In this document: piece by piece, positions 1 through 9,446 of the stretch
Position numbering within the stretch: position 1 is the first letter of the stretch
How the letters are laid out: each line of letters begins with the position of its first letter
Assembly: GCF_019278525.1 (NCBI RefSeq)
Contig: NZ_CP058986.1
Coordinates: 3,177,001 to 3,241,000, forward strand
Reading direction: 5' to 3'
Source of the DNA: Polaribacter sp. HaHaR_3_91
GTDB lineage: Bacteria > Bacteroidota > Bacteroidia > Flavobacteriales > Flavobacteriaceae
Length of the DNA stretch: 64,000 bases
Translations under genes and position numbers: made by a program
Notes under the pieces: generated by a model
What the model saw: the letters and a program-made list of their open reading frames with translations, nothing else
What the model was told of the DNA's origin: nothing
The model's database searches: none

Positions 1-1100
1 ATACGAGAAATACGCTCTTTTTTACCTGAACGGTTATTTAAAACATAAGAACCTGCATCTAAACGACCAGAGTATGCTCTAAAAAATGCTAAACGACCAA
101 CAAAAGGGTCTGTAGCAATCTTAAATGCTAAAGCAGCAAAAGGCTCCTTTACACTAGGCTTACGTAATTCTTTTTCTTCTGTATCTGGGTTTACACCTAC
201 AATACCTTCCTTATCCATTGGAGAAGGTAAGTAACGACATACAGCATCTAAAAGAAACTGAACACCTTTATTTTTAAATGAAGAACCACAAACCATTGGA
301 ATGATAGCCATATCCATAACAGCAGCTCTTAATGCATTGTGCACTTCGTCTTCTGTAATAGAATCTTCATCTTCCATGAATTTTTCTAATAAGTTCTCAT
401 CATAACTAGCTACTTCTTCGATTAATAAAGCACGATATTTACGTACTTCATCTTTCATGTTTTCTGGAATTTCAACAACATCAAAGGTAGCTCCGAAGTT
501 ATCATCATGCCATACAATAGCTCTGTTTTTTACTAAATCTACAATACCTTTAAACTCATCCTCATCACCAATATTTAAAACAATTGGCACTGCGTTAGAC
601 TTTAACATATCTTTTACCTGTTGACAAACCTTTAAGAAGTCAGACCCTTGACGATCCATCTTATTAACGAATCCAATTCTAGGTACCTTATAGTTATCAG
701 CTAATCTCCAGTTAGTTTCAGATTGTGGCTCTACACCATCAACTGCTGAAAATAAGAATACTAATCCATCTAATACACGTAAAGATCTATTCACTTCTAC
801 AGTAAAATCTACGTGACCAGGAGTATCAATAATATTAAAATGGTATGCTTGTGTTTCTGGAGTAGGTTGAGCATTTTCTTTTGGAAAATCCCATTCACAA
901 GTAGTTGCAGCAGAAGTAATTGTGATACCTCTTTCTTGCTCTTGTTCCATCCAGTCCATCGTAGCTGCTCCATCATGTACTTCTCCAATCTTATGAGAAA
1001 CACCTGTATAGAACAAGATACGTTCTGTTGTTGTGGTTTTACCAGCATCAATATGAGCTGCAATACCAATATTTCTTGTTAATCTTAAATCTCTAGCCAT
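1..1100 (-). CDS. fusA: Elongation factor G, 5' part (runs off window)
   Basis: Translation elongation factor G, the cytosolic GTPase that drives ribosomal translocation. Reading leftward from an ATG at 1098-1100 the frame stays open to position 1, so only about the first half (roughly 366 residues) is present. The G-domain motifs are clear: [15 protein letters not shown] (P-loop) near residue 15, [12 protein letters not shown] (switch I), DTPGHVDF (G3) and NKMDR (G4). It lies 5 nt downstream of rpsG, the classical str-operon order, so it is very probably co-transcribed with rpsL and rpsG. The missing C-terminal domains lie outside the window. Confidence 0.97.
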   Translation of the reverse strand, partial: MARDLRLTRNIGIAAHIDAGKTTTTERILFYTGVSHKIGEVHDGAATMDWMEQEQERGITITSAATTCEWDFPKENAQPTPETQAYHFNIIDTPGHVDFTVEVNRSLRVLDGLVFLFSAVDGVEPQSETNWRLADNYKVPRIGFVNKMDRQGSDFLKVCQQVKDMLKSNAVPIVLNIGDEDEFKGIVDLVKNRAIVWHDDNFGATFDVVEIPENMKDEVRKYRALLIEEVASYDENLLEKFMEDEDSITEDEVHNALRAAVMDMAIIPMVCGSSFKNKGVQFLLDAVCRYLPSPMDKEGIVGVNPDTEEKELRKPSVKEPFAALAFKIATDPFVGRLAFFRAYSGRLDAGSYVLNNRSGKKERISR

Positions 1101-1105
1101 TTCTA

Positions 1106-1585
1106 TTAAAATCTGAAGTGAGAGAAAGCTTTATTAGCCTCTGCCATTTTATGAGTATCAGTACGTTTTTTTACTGCTGCACCTTCTTCTTTAGCTGCTG
1201 CTAAAATTTCTGCTGCTAAACGCTGCGCCATGGTTTTCTCATTTCTCTTACGAGTATATAAAATCATCCATTTAATAGCCATAGAAACCTTACGGTCTGG
1301 TCTAATTTGCATTGGTATTTGGAATGTTGCACCACCAACACGACGAGATCTTACTTCTACGTGAGGCATAACATTAGATAAACCATCTTTCCAAATTTCT
1401 AAAGCCGACTTTTCTTCGTCTTCTCCTTTTCTTTCTTCTACTAGCTCTAAAGCGTCATAAAACACTTTAAACGCTACAGACTTCTTACCGCTCCACATTA
1501 AGTTATTCACAAAACGCGTTACTAACTGATCGTTAAATTTAGGATCCGGTAATAAGACTCTTTTTTTTGCTGCTCTTTTTCTCAT
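1106..1585 (-). CDS. rpsG: 30S ribosomal protein S7
   Basis: Small-subunit protein S7, which nucleates assembly of the 16S rRNA 3' domain and sits at the mRNA exit/E site. At 159 residues it is close to the usual 156-158. It begins MRKRAAKKR and carries typical S7 segments such as [20 protein letters not shown] and the tail [14 protein letters not shown]. It is the middle gene of rpsL-rpsG-fusA; 137 nt separate it from rpsL, with no terminator seen between them, and 5 nt separate it from fusA. Nothing unusual is seen. Confidence 0.98.
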   Translation of the reverse strand: MRKRAAKKRVLLPDPKFNDQLVTRFVNNLMWSGKKSVAFKVFYDALELVEERKGEDEEKSALEIWKDGLSNVMPHVEVRSRRVGGATFQIPMQIRPDRKVSMAIKWMILYTRKRNEKTMAQRLAAEILAAAKEEGAAVKKRTDTHKMAEANKAFSHFRF

Positions 1586-1722
1586 GTCTTTTACATTAAA
1601 AAAGTTAATTAATTTGTTATTAGCTCTTCGCCATAAAACATTAAAAACAATAGTTAAAACTCAAGAAAACTCTCAAACAACAACTACTCTCTAAAAATCT
1701 TATAACCCTTTACTGATAACTC

Positions 1723-2097
1723 CTACTTCTTTGGGCGTTTTGCACCATACTTCGAACGTCTCTGGGTTCTACCCTCAACTCCCGCTGTATCTAATGCACC
1801 ACGTACTACGTGATATTTAACACCTGGTAAATCTTTTACCCTTCCACCTCTAACTAATACTATCGAGTGCTCTTGTAAGTTATGTCCTTCACCTGGGATG
1901 TATGCGTTTATCTCATTACCATTTGTCAATCTAACTCTGGCAACTTTACGCATTGCTGAATTAGGTTTCTTTGGTGTTGTAGTATAAACACGAGTACACA
2001 CTCCACGTCTTTGAGGACAAGACGACAAAGCAGCCGATTTACTCTTCTTAGTTATTTTGGTTCTTCCTTTACGAACTAATTGTTGAATAGTTGGCAT
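1723..2097 (-). CDS. rpsL: 30S ribosomal protein S12
   Basis: Small-subunit protein S12 of the decoding centre. At 124 residues it is of normal length. The conserved blocks [18 protein letters not shown] and [10 protein letters not shown] are intact, as are [16 protein letters not shown] and the basic tail [11 protein letters not shown]. Lys43 in TTPKKPNS and the lysine in GRVKDLPG are the residues usually substituted in streptomycin-resistant mutants, and both are wild type here. It is the first gene of the str operon, with a promoter just upstream at 2156-2185 on the same strand. Confidence 0.98.
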   Translation of the reverse strand: MPTIQQLVRKGRTKITKKSKSAALSSCPQRRGVCTRVYTTTPKKPNSAMRKVARVRLTNGNEINAYIPGEGHNLQEHSIVLVRGGRVKDLPGVKYHVVRGALDTAGVEGRTQRRSKYGAKRPKK

Positions 2098-2136
2098 ACT
2101 AAATTATTACTGTTTTTCGTTTATAATTAAACCTTT

Positions 2137-2152
2137 ACTCTTTTTTAAGAGT
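2137..2152 (-). promoter_or_regulatory. 5' leader hairpin of the str operon
   Basis: A perfect small stem-loop, ACTCTT-TTTT-AAGAGT, lies directly downstream of the rpsL promoter, so it would sit at the 5' end of the rpsL-rpsG-fusA transcript. It may protect the 5' end or take part in ribosomal-protein feedback; that role is inference only. Confidence 0.45.
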
Positions 2153-2155
2153 CCG

Positions 2156-2185
2156 CAAATGTACAATTATTTTCTAATTATTCAA
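2156..2185 (-). promoter_or_regulatory. str operon promoter (TTG-N19-TACATTTG)
   Basis: On the minus strand a TTG (complement of 2183-2185) is followed by 19 nt and then TACATTTG (complement of 2156-2163). This matches the Bacteroidota consensus TTG-N17-23-TAnnTTTG. It lies about 60 nt upstream of the rpsL start codon. Confidence 0.75.
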
Positions 2186-2245
2186 GTATCAGCAAGTTAT
2201 TTTTTCTTAATGTTTATTTTTATGTTAGTTATTGGGATTTTCTTT

Positions 2246-2253
2246 TACTTTTG
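2246..2253 (+). promoter_or_regulatory. -7 promoter box TACTTTTG
   Basis: TACTTTTG matches the Bacteroidota -7 consensus TAnnTTTG. No well-spaced TTG -33 box is seen. Its position implies transcription starts near 2259, which argues that the following gene starts at the TTG at 2274 and not at the TTG at 2232. Confidence 0.5.
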
Positions 2254-2273
2254 ATTCTTATATTTTATCCACT

Positions 2274-3938
2274 TTGAATAAAAAAACTACACCTTATATA
2301 TATATGATAATTGCACTGCTTTCTTATACAGAAACCTTTGCACAAGCATTTTCTTTAAAACTCACCTCCTTAAATAAAACAGAAGTAAAGATTTTAAATA
2401 AAATTAATTATCAAATAAAAAACAAAGACACTATTCTTCTAAACTTGGAAATTAATAGAATTTCTGAATACTTAAAAAATTTAGGTTATTTTACAAATTC
2501 TATAGATAGCATTAAAAACAAAGACAAAGAATACGTTGCTTTTTTTAACCTAGGAAATAAAATAGACAATACAATTATTAGAACAAGTAAGGAAACTGAA
2601 AATTATTTAGAAAAATTTAACACAACGGAAAACACATTCACTATTCCAATTGAAAAACTACAAACTACACTCTTAGGAATATCTACAAATCTAGATTCAG
2701 AAGGAAAGTCTTTTTCTAAAGTAAAATTAAAAAATATTACAATTAAAAACAAAACTCTTTTTGCTGACCTAACAATTACCCCCTCTAAAAAAAGAACAAT
2801 AAATAAAGTAATTATTAAAGGATATGACAATTTTCCTAAATCATACCTAAAAAATTACTTCAACATAAAATCTACAGACGTATTTAATCAAGAAAAAATT
2901 TTAGAAATATCTGACGCTTCTAAAAATTTAGATTTTATCAAAGAGATTAAAACTCCAGAAGTTTTATTCACAAAAGACTCTACATTATTATATATGTATT
3001 TAAAAAAACATCAAAATAGCAGTTTTGATGGAATTATAGGTTTTGCCTCAAAAGAAGACGGAGAACTATTGTTTAACGGAAATTTAGAAATACAACTAAA
3101 CAACATTCTAAATACAGGTGAAAAATTTGGCTTACTCTGGAACAGTATAGGTGAAGAAAAACAAGAATTAAAATTAAACACAGAAATACCATACATCTTT
3201 AACTCAAGATTTAGCCCAGAATTAACTTTTTCGATCTACAAACAAGATTCTACTTTTCTAAACTCAAAGTTTGATTCTAGAATTGGATACCACATTAATT
3301 CTAAAATTAAACTAGCCCTCACGTATAATTCAGAAAAATCTGAAAATCTAAAAGAAAATTTATCAAACAATATTGAAACCTACAGTAATTATTTCTTAGG
3401 AATTCAATTAAAATACAGTCTCCCTAAAAATGATTTTTTCTTAAGTAATAAATTCAACCTAGACATAAACCCTAGTTTCGGTAACAGAGAAACAACTAAC
3501 GAAACAACAAACCAATTTAAACTAGAAGCATCAATTTCATATTTATGGGATTTAAATTTACGAAGCAGCATTTTTATCAGAAATAAAACAGGACACTTAA
3601 ACTCTGACTCCTATATTAATAATGAACTCTTTAGAATCGGAGGAGCGAACTCGATAAGAGGATTTAACGAACAAAGCATATTTACCCACAGCTACACATT
3701 TGTAAATCTAGAGTACAGATACCTGACCTCAGAAAAATCTTATCTATATACTATAACTGATTTAGGACGCATAAACTTAAACTCTAAAAAGGAAAACCTA
3801 ATCGGATTAGGCTTCGGTTATTTATTTAACACCAACAACTCACAAATAAACATGAGCCTTTCAACAGGAAAAATAAATCAACAAGGAACCGACCTTAAGA
3901 GCGTGAAACTTACGATAAACTGGAAAAACTACTTTTAA
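2274..3938 (+). CDS. BamA/TamA-like outer membrane protein (POTRA plus Omp85-type barrel)
   Basis: Outer-membrane protein of the Omp85 superfamily, probably acting in insertion or translocation of other envelope proteins; no specific substrate is known. About 554 residues from the TTG at 2274. That start gives a convincing signal peptide (MNKKTTPYIYMIIALLSY, then TETFAQA); an ATG at 2304 is the alternative, and the longer TTG frame from 2232 begins upstream of the predicted transcription start. A POTRA-like unit (RTINKVIIKGYDNFPKSYL and following) lies near residue 170, and a beta-barrel fills the C-terminal half. The motif IGGANSIRGF resembles the loop-6 VRGF/Y motif of Omp85 proteins. It is monocistronic, transcribed divergently from rpsL. 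Confidence 0.75.
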   Translation: MNKKTTPYIYMIIALLSYTETFAQAFSLKLTSLNKTEVKILNKINYQIKNKDTILLNLEINRISEYLKNLGYFTNSIDSIKNKDKEYVAFFNLGNKIDNTIIRTSKETENYLEKFNTTENTFTIPIEKLQTTLLGISTNLDSEGKSFSKVKLKNITIKNKTLFADLTITPSKKRTINKVIIKGYDNFPKSYLKNYFNIKSTDVFNQEKILEISDASKNLDFIKEIKTPEVLFTKDSTLLYMYLKKHQNSSFDGIIGFASKEDGELLFNGNLEIQLNNILNTGEKFGLLWNSIGEEKQELKLNTEIPYIFNSRFSPELTFSIYKQDSTFLNSKFDSRIGYHINSKIKLALTYNSEKSENLKENLSNNIETYSNYFLGIQLKYSLPKNDFFLSNKFNLDINPSFGNRETTNETTNQFKLEASISYLWDLNLRSSIFIRNKTGHLNSDSYINNELFRIGGANSIRGFNEQSIFTHSYTFVNLEYRYLTSEKSYLYTITDLGRINLNSKKENLIGLGFGYLFNTNNSQINMSLSTGKINQQGTDLKSVKLTINWKNYF

Positions 3939-4054
3939 TTATCCATAACAACTTAACATTACTTAACTTTATTTTAACGATTTTCATGAAAAATGATTGC
4001 ACAATTGATAATTAATATTGATATTTGAGTCAAATAATTCAAATTCAAATAATA

Positions 4055-7000
4055 ATGAAAACAAAGTTTAAAGGATTTTTTACACTACTATTAGTGTTTC
4101 TGATGCAAATATCTTTTGCTCAAGAAAAAAAGGTTTCTGGAACCGTATCAGACTCATCTGGTACATTACCCGGAGTAAGTGTAGCAATTAAAGGAACAAA
4201 CAATGGAACTCAAACTGACTTTAACGGAAAGTACTCCATTAATGTTAAGCAAGGCGATGTCTTAAGCTTTAGTTATGTTGGCTACAAAACTATTCAAAAA
4301 ACGGTTGGAAATTCCTTAACTATTGACATTGCAATGATTGAAGACGCTAGCGTTTTAGATGAGATTGTTGTAACTGCCTTAGGTATTAAAAGAGAAAAAA
4401 AATCTCTAGGTTATGCCTCTCAAGAAGTTAAAGGAGATGAAGTAAGCGCAATTAAAGACGTAAACTTCGCAAACTCTTTATCTGGTAAAGTTGCAGGTAT
4501 AGATGTTTCTGGAAGTGGAACAATGGGTGGATCTACCAACGTTGTAATCCGTGGTTATTCTTCTTTATACGGATCTAACCAAGCATTATTTGTAGTAGAC
4601 GGCGTACCAATTAGTAACAATAACTCAAACTCCGCTGACCAACGAACAGGTGGAGCTGGCTATGATTATGGAAACGCTGCCGCAGACATTAACCCTGATA
4701 ACATTGAATCCATAAACATACTAAAAGGTGGTGCCGCAACTGCTCTTTACGGGTCTCAAGCTGCAAATGGAGTTATTGTTATAACAACTAAAAAAGGTAA
4801 AGACACTGATGGATCTATTGGAGTTACTGTGAATTCATCAATAACATTTAATAAATATAATGCAGATACTTTTGCAACTTACCAAGATGAATATGGAGCA
4901 GGATATTGGATTGGTAATTATCATGACGATTTTTACGTTAAAAATGGAGAAAACTATACATTAGCTGACTGGGATGGATCTTATGGAGCTGCATTTGACT
5001 CAAATACACTAGTAAGACAATGGGATTCTTTCTACCCTTCATTAGATGGTTACGGAATAGCAACTCCTTGGGAGGCTGGTAAAAACGATCCTTCTTCTGT
5101 ATTTGAAACAGGAACAACAGTATTTAACAGTGTCTTTTTAGATGGTGGTAGCGATAAAGGTACTTTTAAGCTAGGTTATTCAAAAGCAAGCATTAAAGGA
5201 ATAATGCCGAATAGTGAAATAATAAGAGATAATGTTGATTTTTCTGCATCATACAAACTTACAGAAAAACTTACGGCAGCATCTAGTGTTTCTTACAACA
5301 AGACAACCGGTAAAGGACGTTATGGAACAGGATATGATTCTCAAAACTTTATGCAAACAGCTAGACAATGGTGGCAAACAAATGTAGATTTAAAAGATCA
5401 AAAAGCAGCCTACCTTGCAACTGGAGAGAACGCAACTTGGAATACAAGTTATATTGATGAAGATTTACACGCAATTTACCACGACAACGTTTATTGGATG
5501 CGTGACAACAATTATGAAACTGATGTAAGAAATAGAGTTATAGGTAATGTTAATTTAAACTATGAAATTAACGATTATTTAAATGTTTTTGCCAGAGCTT
5601 CTATTGACACTTATTCTGGAAACCAAGAAGAGCGTATTAATAATGGTAGTACTAGCCTACCTTCCTCTTACGGTATTTTTACTGAATCATATACACAAAA
5701 CACCTATGATTTACAGTTACATTTTGACAAAGATCTTACAGAAGACTTAAACTTAAAAGCTATTTTAGGAACAAATATCCAAAGAAATCATTACTCTTAT
5801 GTAGATGCAGAAACTAACGGTGGAATTAATATTGATGGACTTTGGTCTTTATCAAACTCTGCTAATGCTCTAGAAGCTCCAGGACAATATGAATATAAAT
5901 CTGGAGTTGATGGATATTTTGCAAATGTATCTTTAGGGTATCAAAATTTCTTATTCGTTGAAGGATCTTATAGATTAGACATAGCTTCTACCCTTCCAAC
6001 AGATGATAATCAATATGATTATTATGGTTTATCAGGAAGTTTCTTATTCTCTGAACTAGTAGAGTCTAACTTTATGAACTTAGGTAAATTAAGAATTGGA
6101 TATGCAAAAACAGGTAATGCTGCTTCTCCATTATCACTTTACAACACATTCGGATTAAACACACCTGTACAAGGACAAGCATCTGCTTCTTTACCATCAA
6201 CAAATAACAACTCTAACCTAAAGAATGAAGAGTCTACTGAGACAGAAATAGGATTAGAAATGATGTTTGCTAAAAGAAGACTAGGTTTTGACTTCTCTCT
6301 ATACAATAAAACATCTAAAGATTTACTTACACCAATATCTGTTACTCCTGCTATAGGATATACCGGACAATGGTTAAATGCTGGAGAAATAGAAAACAAA
6401 GGTGTTGAATTATCTTTATACGGTTCTCCAATAAAAACAGAAGACTTTGAATGGAGAGTTGATTTAAACTGGGGGAAAAACGTAAGTAAAGTAATAGCAC
6501 TTCCTGCAGGTTTAAAAAATCTTCAATTAGCTAGCTTACAAGGTGGAGTATCTATCAACGCAACAGTAGGAGACACTTACGGTATGATTAGAGGTACTAA
6601 CTTTGTATTTGATGATAACGGGAATAAAATTATTGACGCAGCATCAGGTGCTTATGCAGTAAGTCAAAGTTCAGATGAAAATCTTGGGTCTTTTCAACCA
6701 GATTGGAAAGGTGGTATAAACAACTCATTTACCTATAAAAACTTCTCATTAAGCTTTTTAATTGATATTAAAAAAGGAGGTAATGTATTTTCTTTAGATA
6801 CTTGGTATGGTATGGCTACTGGATTATATCCTGAAACAGCTGGACTTAATGAATTAGGCAACCCAAAAAGAGATGCTTTAACATCTGGTAATGATAGTGG
6901 AGGTATTATTTTACCAGGAGTTATACAAACTGGTACAGATTCAGACGGAAATGCTATCTCTGATGGAACCGTTAATACCTTAAGAACTGACATGAGTAAT

Positions 7001-7297
7001 TTTGATAACGCATTGGGGTATAAAAGAGCACCAAATGCACTTCACGTATACGATGCAGGTTTTGTTAAATTAAGAGAATTATCTGTATCTTACTCTCTAT
7101 CTCAAGAACAATTAGGTAATTCATTTTTTAAAGGAGCTACTTTTTCTTTAATTGGTAGAAACTTATGGATTATTGACAAAAGTTTACCATACGCAGACCC
7201 AGAAGCAGGTTTAAGCTCAGGTAATGTACAAGGTTATCAATCTGGTGTTTATCCAACAACAAAAGATTATGGATTTAGTGTTAAACTTCAATTTTAA
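4055..7297 (+). CDS. SusC/RagA-type TonB-dependent outer membrane receptor
   Basis: TonB-dependent receptor of the SusC family, 1080 residues from the ATG at 4055. A TTG frame extends 10 codons upstream but the ATG starts exactly at the signal peptide MKTKFKGFFTLLLVFLMQIS, ending SFAQ. A carboxypeptidase-like beta-sandwich follows (VSGTVSDSSGTLPGVSVAIKG to about residue 95). Next comes the plug, with ILKGGAATALYGSQAANGVI and VVDGVPISN, and then a long barrel ending in VKLQF. Such proteins form a lidded pore with a SusD lipoprotein and import glycans, peptides or other oligomers using TonB energy. The SusD gene follows 11 nt later. The substrate cannot be told, as no degradative enzymes lie nearby. 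Confidence 0.95.
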   Translation: MKTKFKGFFTLLLVFLMQISFAQEKKVSGTVSDSSGTLPGVSVAIKGTNNGTQTDFNGKYSINVKQGDVLSFSYVGYKTIQKTVGNSLTIDIAMIEDASVLDEIVVTALGIKREKKSLGYASQEVKGDEVSAIKDVNFANSLSGKVAGIDVSGSGTMGGSTNVVIRGYSSLYGSNQALFVVDGVPISNNNSNSADQRTGGAGYDYGNAAADINPDNIESINILKGGAATALYGSQAANGVIVITTKKGKDTDGSIGVTVNSSITFNKYNADTFATYQDEYGAGYWIGNYHDDFYVKNGENYTLADWDGSYGAAFDSNTLVRQWDSFYPSLDGYGIATPWEAGKNDPSSVFETGTTVFNSVFLDGGSDKGTFKLGYSKASIKGIMPNSEIIRDNVDFSASYKLTEKLTAASSVSYNKTTGKGRYGTGYDSQNFMQTARQWWQTNVDLKDQKAAYLATGENATWNTSYIDEDLHAIYHDNVYWMRDNNYETDVRNRVIGNVNLNYEINDYLNVFARASIDTYSGNQEERINNGSTSLPSSYGIFTESYTQNTYDLQLHFDKDLTEDLNLKAILGTNIQRNHYSYVDAETNGGINIDGLWSLSNSANALEAPGQYEYKSGVDGYFANVSLGYQNFLFVEGSYRLDIASTLPTDDNQYDYYGLSGSFLFSELVESNFMNLGKLRIGYAKTGNAASPLSLYNTFGLNTPVQGQASASLPSTNNNSNLKNEESTETEIGLEMMFAKRRLGFDFSLYNKTSKDLLTPISVTPAIGYTGQWLNAGEIENKGVELSLYGSPIKTEDFEWRVDLNWGKNVSKVIALPAGLKNLQLASLQGGVSINATVGDTYGMIRGTNFVFDDNGNKIIDAASGAYAVSQSSDENLGSFQPDWKGGINNSFTYKNFSLSFLIDIKKGGNVFSLDTWYGMATGLYPETAGLNELGNPKRDALTSGNDSGGIILPGVIQTGTDSDGNAISDGTVNTLRTDMSNFDNALGYKRAPNALHVYDAGFVKLRELSVSYSLSQEQLGNSFFKGATFSLIGRNLWIIDKSLPYADPEAGLSSGNVQGYQSGVYPTTKDYGFSVKLQF

Positions 7298-7308
7298 AAA
7301 AACAAAAG

Positions 7309-8748
7309 ATGAAAAAAATATTTTTAATAGCATTATTGATAGGGATCACATTTTCTTCATGTGAAGATTTTGAAGGATGGAATGTCGATGATAAAAACCC
7401 AAGTGAAGTACCAGCATCATATTTGGTAACTAGTACTCAAAAAGATTTATTCTATAGGATGTCTAGTCCTAATGTAAACTATAACATATTTAAGTTTTTC
7501 GCTCAATATTGGACAGAAACACAATATACAGACGAAGTAAACTACGATATTAGAGGAAGAGATATAGGTGGTGGTTTTTCAACTTACTTATATAGAGACG
7601 TATTAATTGACTTACAAGCAGCAAGAGACATTCTTGATGCTGATGAATTTTTAGATGCAGGAACAAAATCTGCTCAATTAGGAGTAATTGGACTTATGGA
7701 AGTTTATACCTGGAGTGTATTAGTAGACGTATATGGAGATATTCCTTACACAGAAGCTTTAATGGGAGTAAACAATATTATACCTGTATACGACAATGAT
7801 GAAGATATATACACAGATTTATTCACTCGCTTAGACGCAAGTTTAACTAACTTAAACGCAGGTACAGAAACTTTTGGTGATGCCGATATCGTTTATGGAG
7901 GATCAACTGCAAAGTGGAAAAAATTTGGTAATTCTTTAAAATTAAGAATGGCACTTAGAATTGCAGATTACGATAATGCTAAAGCAAGCACAATAGCTTC
8001 TGCTGCGATTGCAGGTGGTTTATTTGCATCTAATGATGATAATTTTGCTTTTGCTTTTGAAACGACAAGCCCAAATACAAATTCAATTTGGGTTGACTTA
8101 GTACAATCTGGTCGTGATGATTTTTTAGTAGCGGACACTTTTGTAAACCTAATAAATCCATTAAACGACCCAAGAGCTTCAACTTATTTAGCAGATAACA
8201 AAACACCATATATCGGAGCCCCTTACGGTGTAGGAAGTTCTTACACAGACTTTACACATATTGGTGATGCATGGCATCAACCAGACTTAGAAGGAGTACT
8301 TTTAAGTTATGATGAAGTTCAATTTCTATTAGCAGAAGCTGTAGAAAGAGGTCTTATAACTGGTAGTGCAGAAACTTACTACAATGCAGCTATTTCCGCT
8401 TCGATTATCTATTGGGGAGGAACTCAAGCAGAGGCTGACACATATTTAGCACAAGCAACTGTTGCGTATACAACTTCTGGTTCTTCTTGGAAAGAAGTTA
8501 TTGGTAATCAAAAATACATAGCACTTTACGGAAGAGGATTTGAAGCTTGGAGTTCATGGAGAATATTAGACTACCCTAATACTTTTACTCGCCCTTCAAT
8601 TTCTAACGAAGCTGTACCAAGAAGGTACTTGTACGGAAACGACGATAAAGATCTTAACCCAGATAATTATGCTGCTGCAAGCAGTGCAATGGGAGGTGAT
8701 GATAAATCTTCTCGCGTATTTTGGGATATTACAGGTGTAGGAAACTAA
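7309..8748 (+). CDS. SusD-like surface lipoprotein
   Basis: Outer-membrane lipoprotein that acts as the substrate-binding lid on its SusC partner. It has 479 residues. The N-terminus MKKIFLIALLIGITFSSCED ends in a lipobox, Cys18 or so followed by acidic residues as is common for surface-exported Bacteroidota lipoproteins. The following WNVDDKNPSEVPASYLVTS and the later LLAEAVERGLI resemble the SusD-like_2 branch more than classical RagB/SusD. It sits 11 nt after its susC gene and is followed by a strong terminator at 8766-8800, so the pair forms a two-gene unit. Confidence 0.92.
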   Translation: MKKIFLIALLIGITFSSCEDFEGWNVDDKNPSEVPASYLVTSTQKDLFYRMSSPNVNYNIFKFFAQYWTETQYTDEVNYDIRGRDIGGGFSTYLYRDVLIDLQAARDILDADEFLDAGTKSAQLGVIGLMEVYTWSVLVDVYGDIPYTEALMGVNNIIPVYDNDEDIYTDLFTRLDASLTNLNAGTETFGDADIVYGGSTAKWKKFGNSLKLRMALRIADYDNAKASTIASAAIAGGLFASNDDNFAFAFETTSPNTNSIWVDLVQSGRDDFLVADTFVNLINPLNDPRASTYLADNKTPYIGAPYGVGSSYTDFTHIGDAWHQPDLEGVLLSYDEVQFLLAEAVERGLITGSAETYYNAAISASIIYWGGTQAEADTYLAQATVAYTTSGSSWKEVIGNQKYIALYGRGFEAWSSWRILDYPNTFTRPSISNEAVPRRYLYGNDDKDLNPDNYAAASSAMGGDDKSSRVFWDITGVGN

Positions 8749-8765
8749 AATCAAATACACTAAAA

Positions 8766-8800
8766 GAAAAAGACTATCTGAAAAGGTAGTCTTTTTTTTA
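8766..8800 (+). terminator. Rho-independent terminator after first SusCD pair
   Basis: AGACTATC and GGTAGTCT pair around a short A-rich loop and are followed by a run of eight T. It lies 18 nt past the SusD stop codon. Confidence 0.85.
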
Positions 8801-9446
8801 TACCATAGAAAAATCTTTAAAAAAAACAGACTTTAGCTAAAACTAATACAAATTTCTTTTATCTAAATAAAAAAAGTCTCTAAACCAAATTATGTTAACA
8901 TATAAGATAATTACAAAGGAATACAAATTATTCTAGAACCTTAAAAAACATCAACAGAAATAATAACGCTAAAAATCGTTTTAACTTGAACAAACCACCT
9001 CTATTTAAGAGGTCTTTTTTTTATCAAAAGAATCATAACTGATAAAAAAAACAAAACCCATACATTACAAAAACAGTAGAATTCATTACAGATAATTTAA
9101 CCATATCTATAAATGAATAAATTTTATATTACAAAAACACTAAAATCACTCGATTATTCCTATCACTGAAAGGTTTTAAATAAAAAAAAATAAATAAAAT
9201 TTAAAATTATTTTTATTACAAAATACAAGAAGAGAGAAAGAGTTTTTTAGATAAAATAAAAATAGAACCCCTTAAAAAAGAACCTATTAAAAAAATAATA
9301 AAAGAATAAAAAGATTTAAAAAGCAAAAATAACAACAAAATTTAATGCTATTTTTACCACATACTAAAAAACTATTTATGTTAAAAAATTGTTTTATTAA
9401 GATTAATTTAAGACTTTTGGATTTAATTAATTCAAATAATTATACA
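8801..9446. other. Long AT-rich intergenic stretch without a gene
   Basis: About 650 nt between the two SusCD loci. No open frame with coding character was found on either strand. It holds an isolated terminator at 8995-9022, then an extremely A-rich tract up to about 9350, then the leader of the second susC gene. A 34-codon N-terminal extension of that gene, from 9345, is not believable as protein. Confidence 0.6.
8995..9022 (+). terminator. Orphan terminator-like hairpin
   Basis: ACCTC-TATTTAA-GAGGT followed by C and a run of eight T. No gene lies between it and the previous terminator about 200 nt upstream. It resembles the terminator at 14973-15003, which also uses CCACCTC/GAGG arms. It may end a small RNA or mark a lost gene. 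Confidence 0.6.

Noticed and set aside
809..1082. Open frames of 86 and 89 codons on both strands near the left end
   Set aside because: Both are out-of-frame shadows of fusA, whose own frame runs unbroken from 1100 to the window edge.
9345..9446. 34-codon N-terminal extension of the second SusC protein
   Set aside because: A clear signal peptide starts at the ATG at 9447 and closely matches that of the first SusC; the upstream part is not signal-like.
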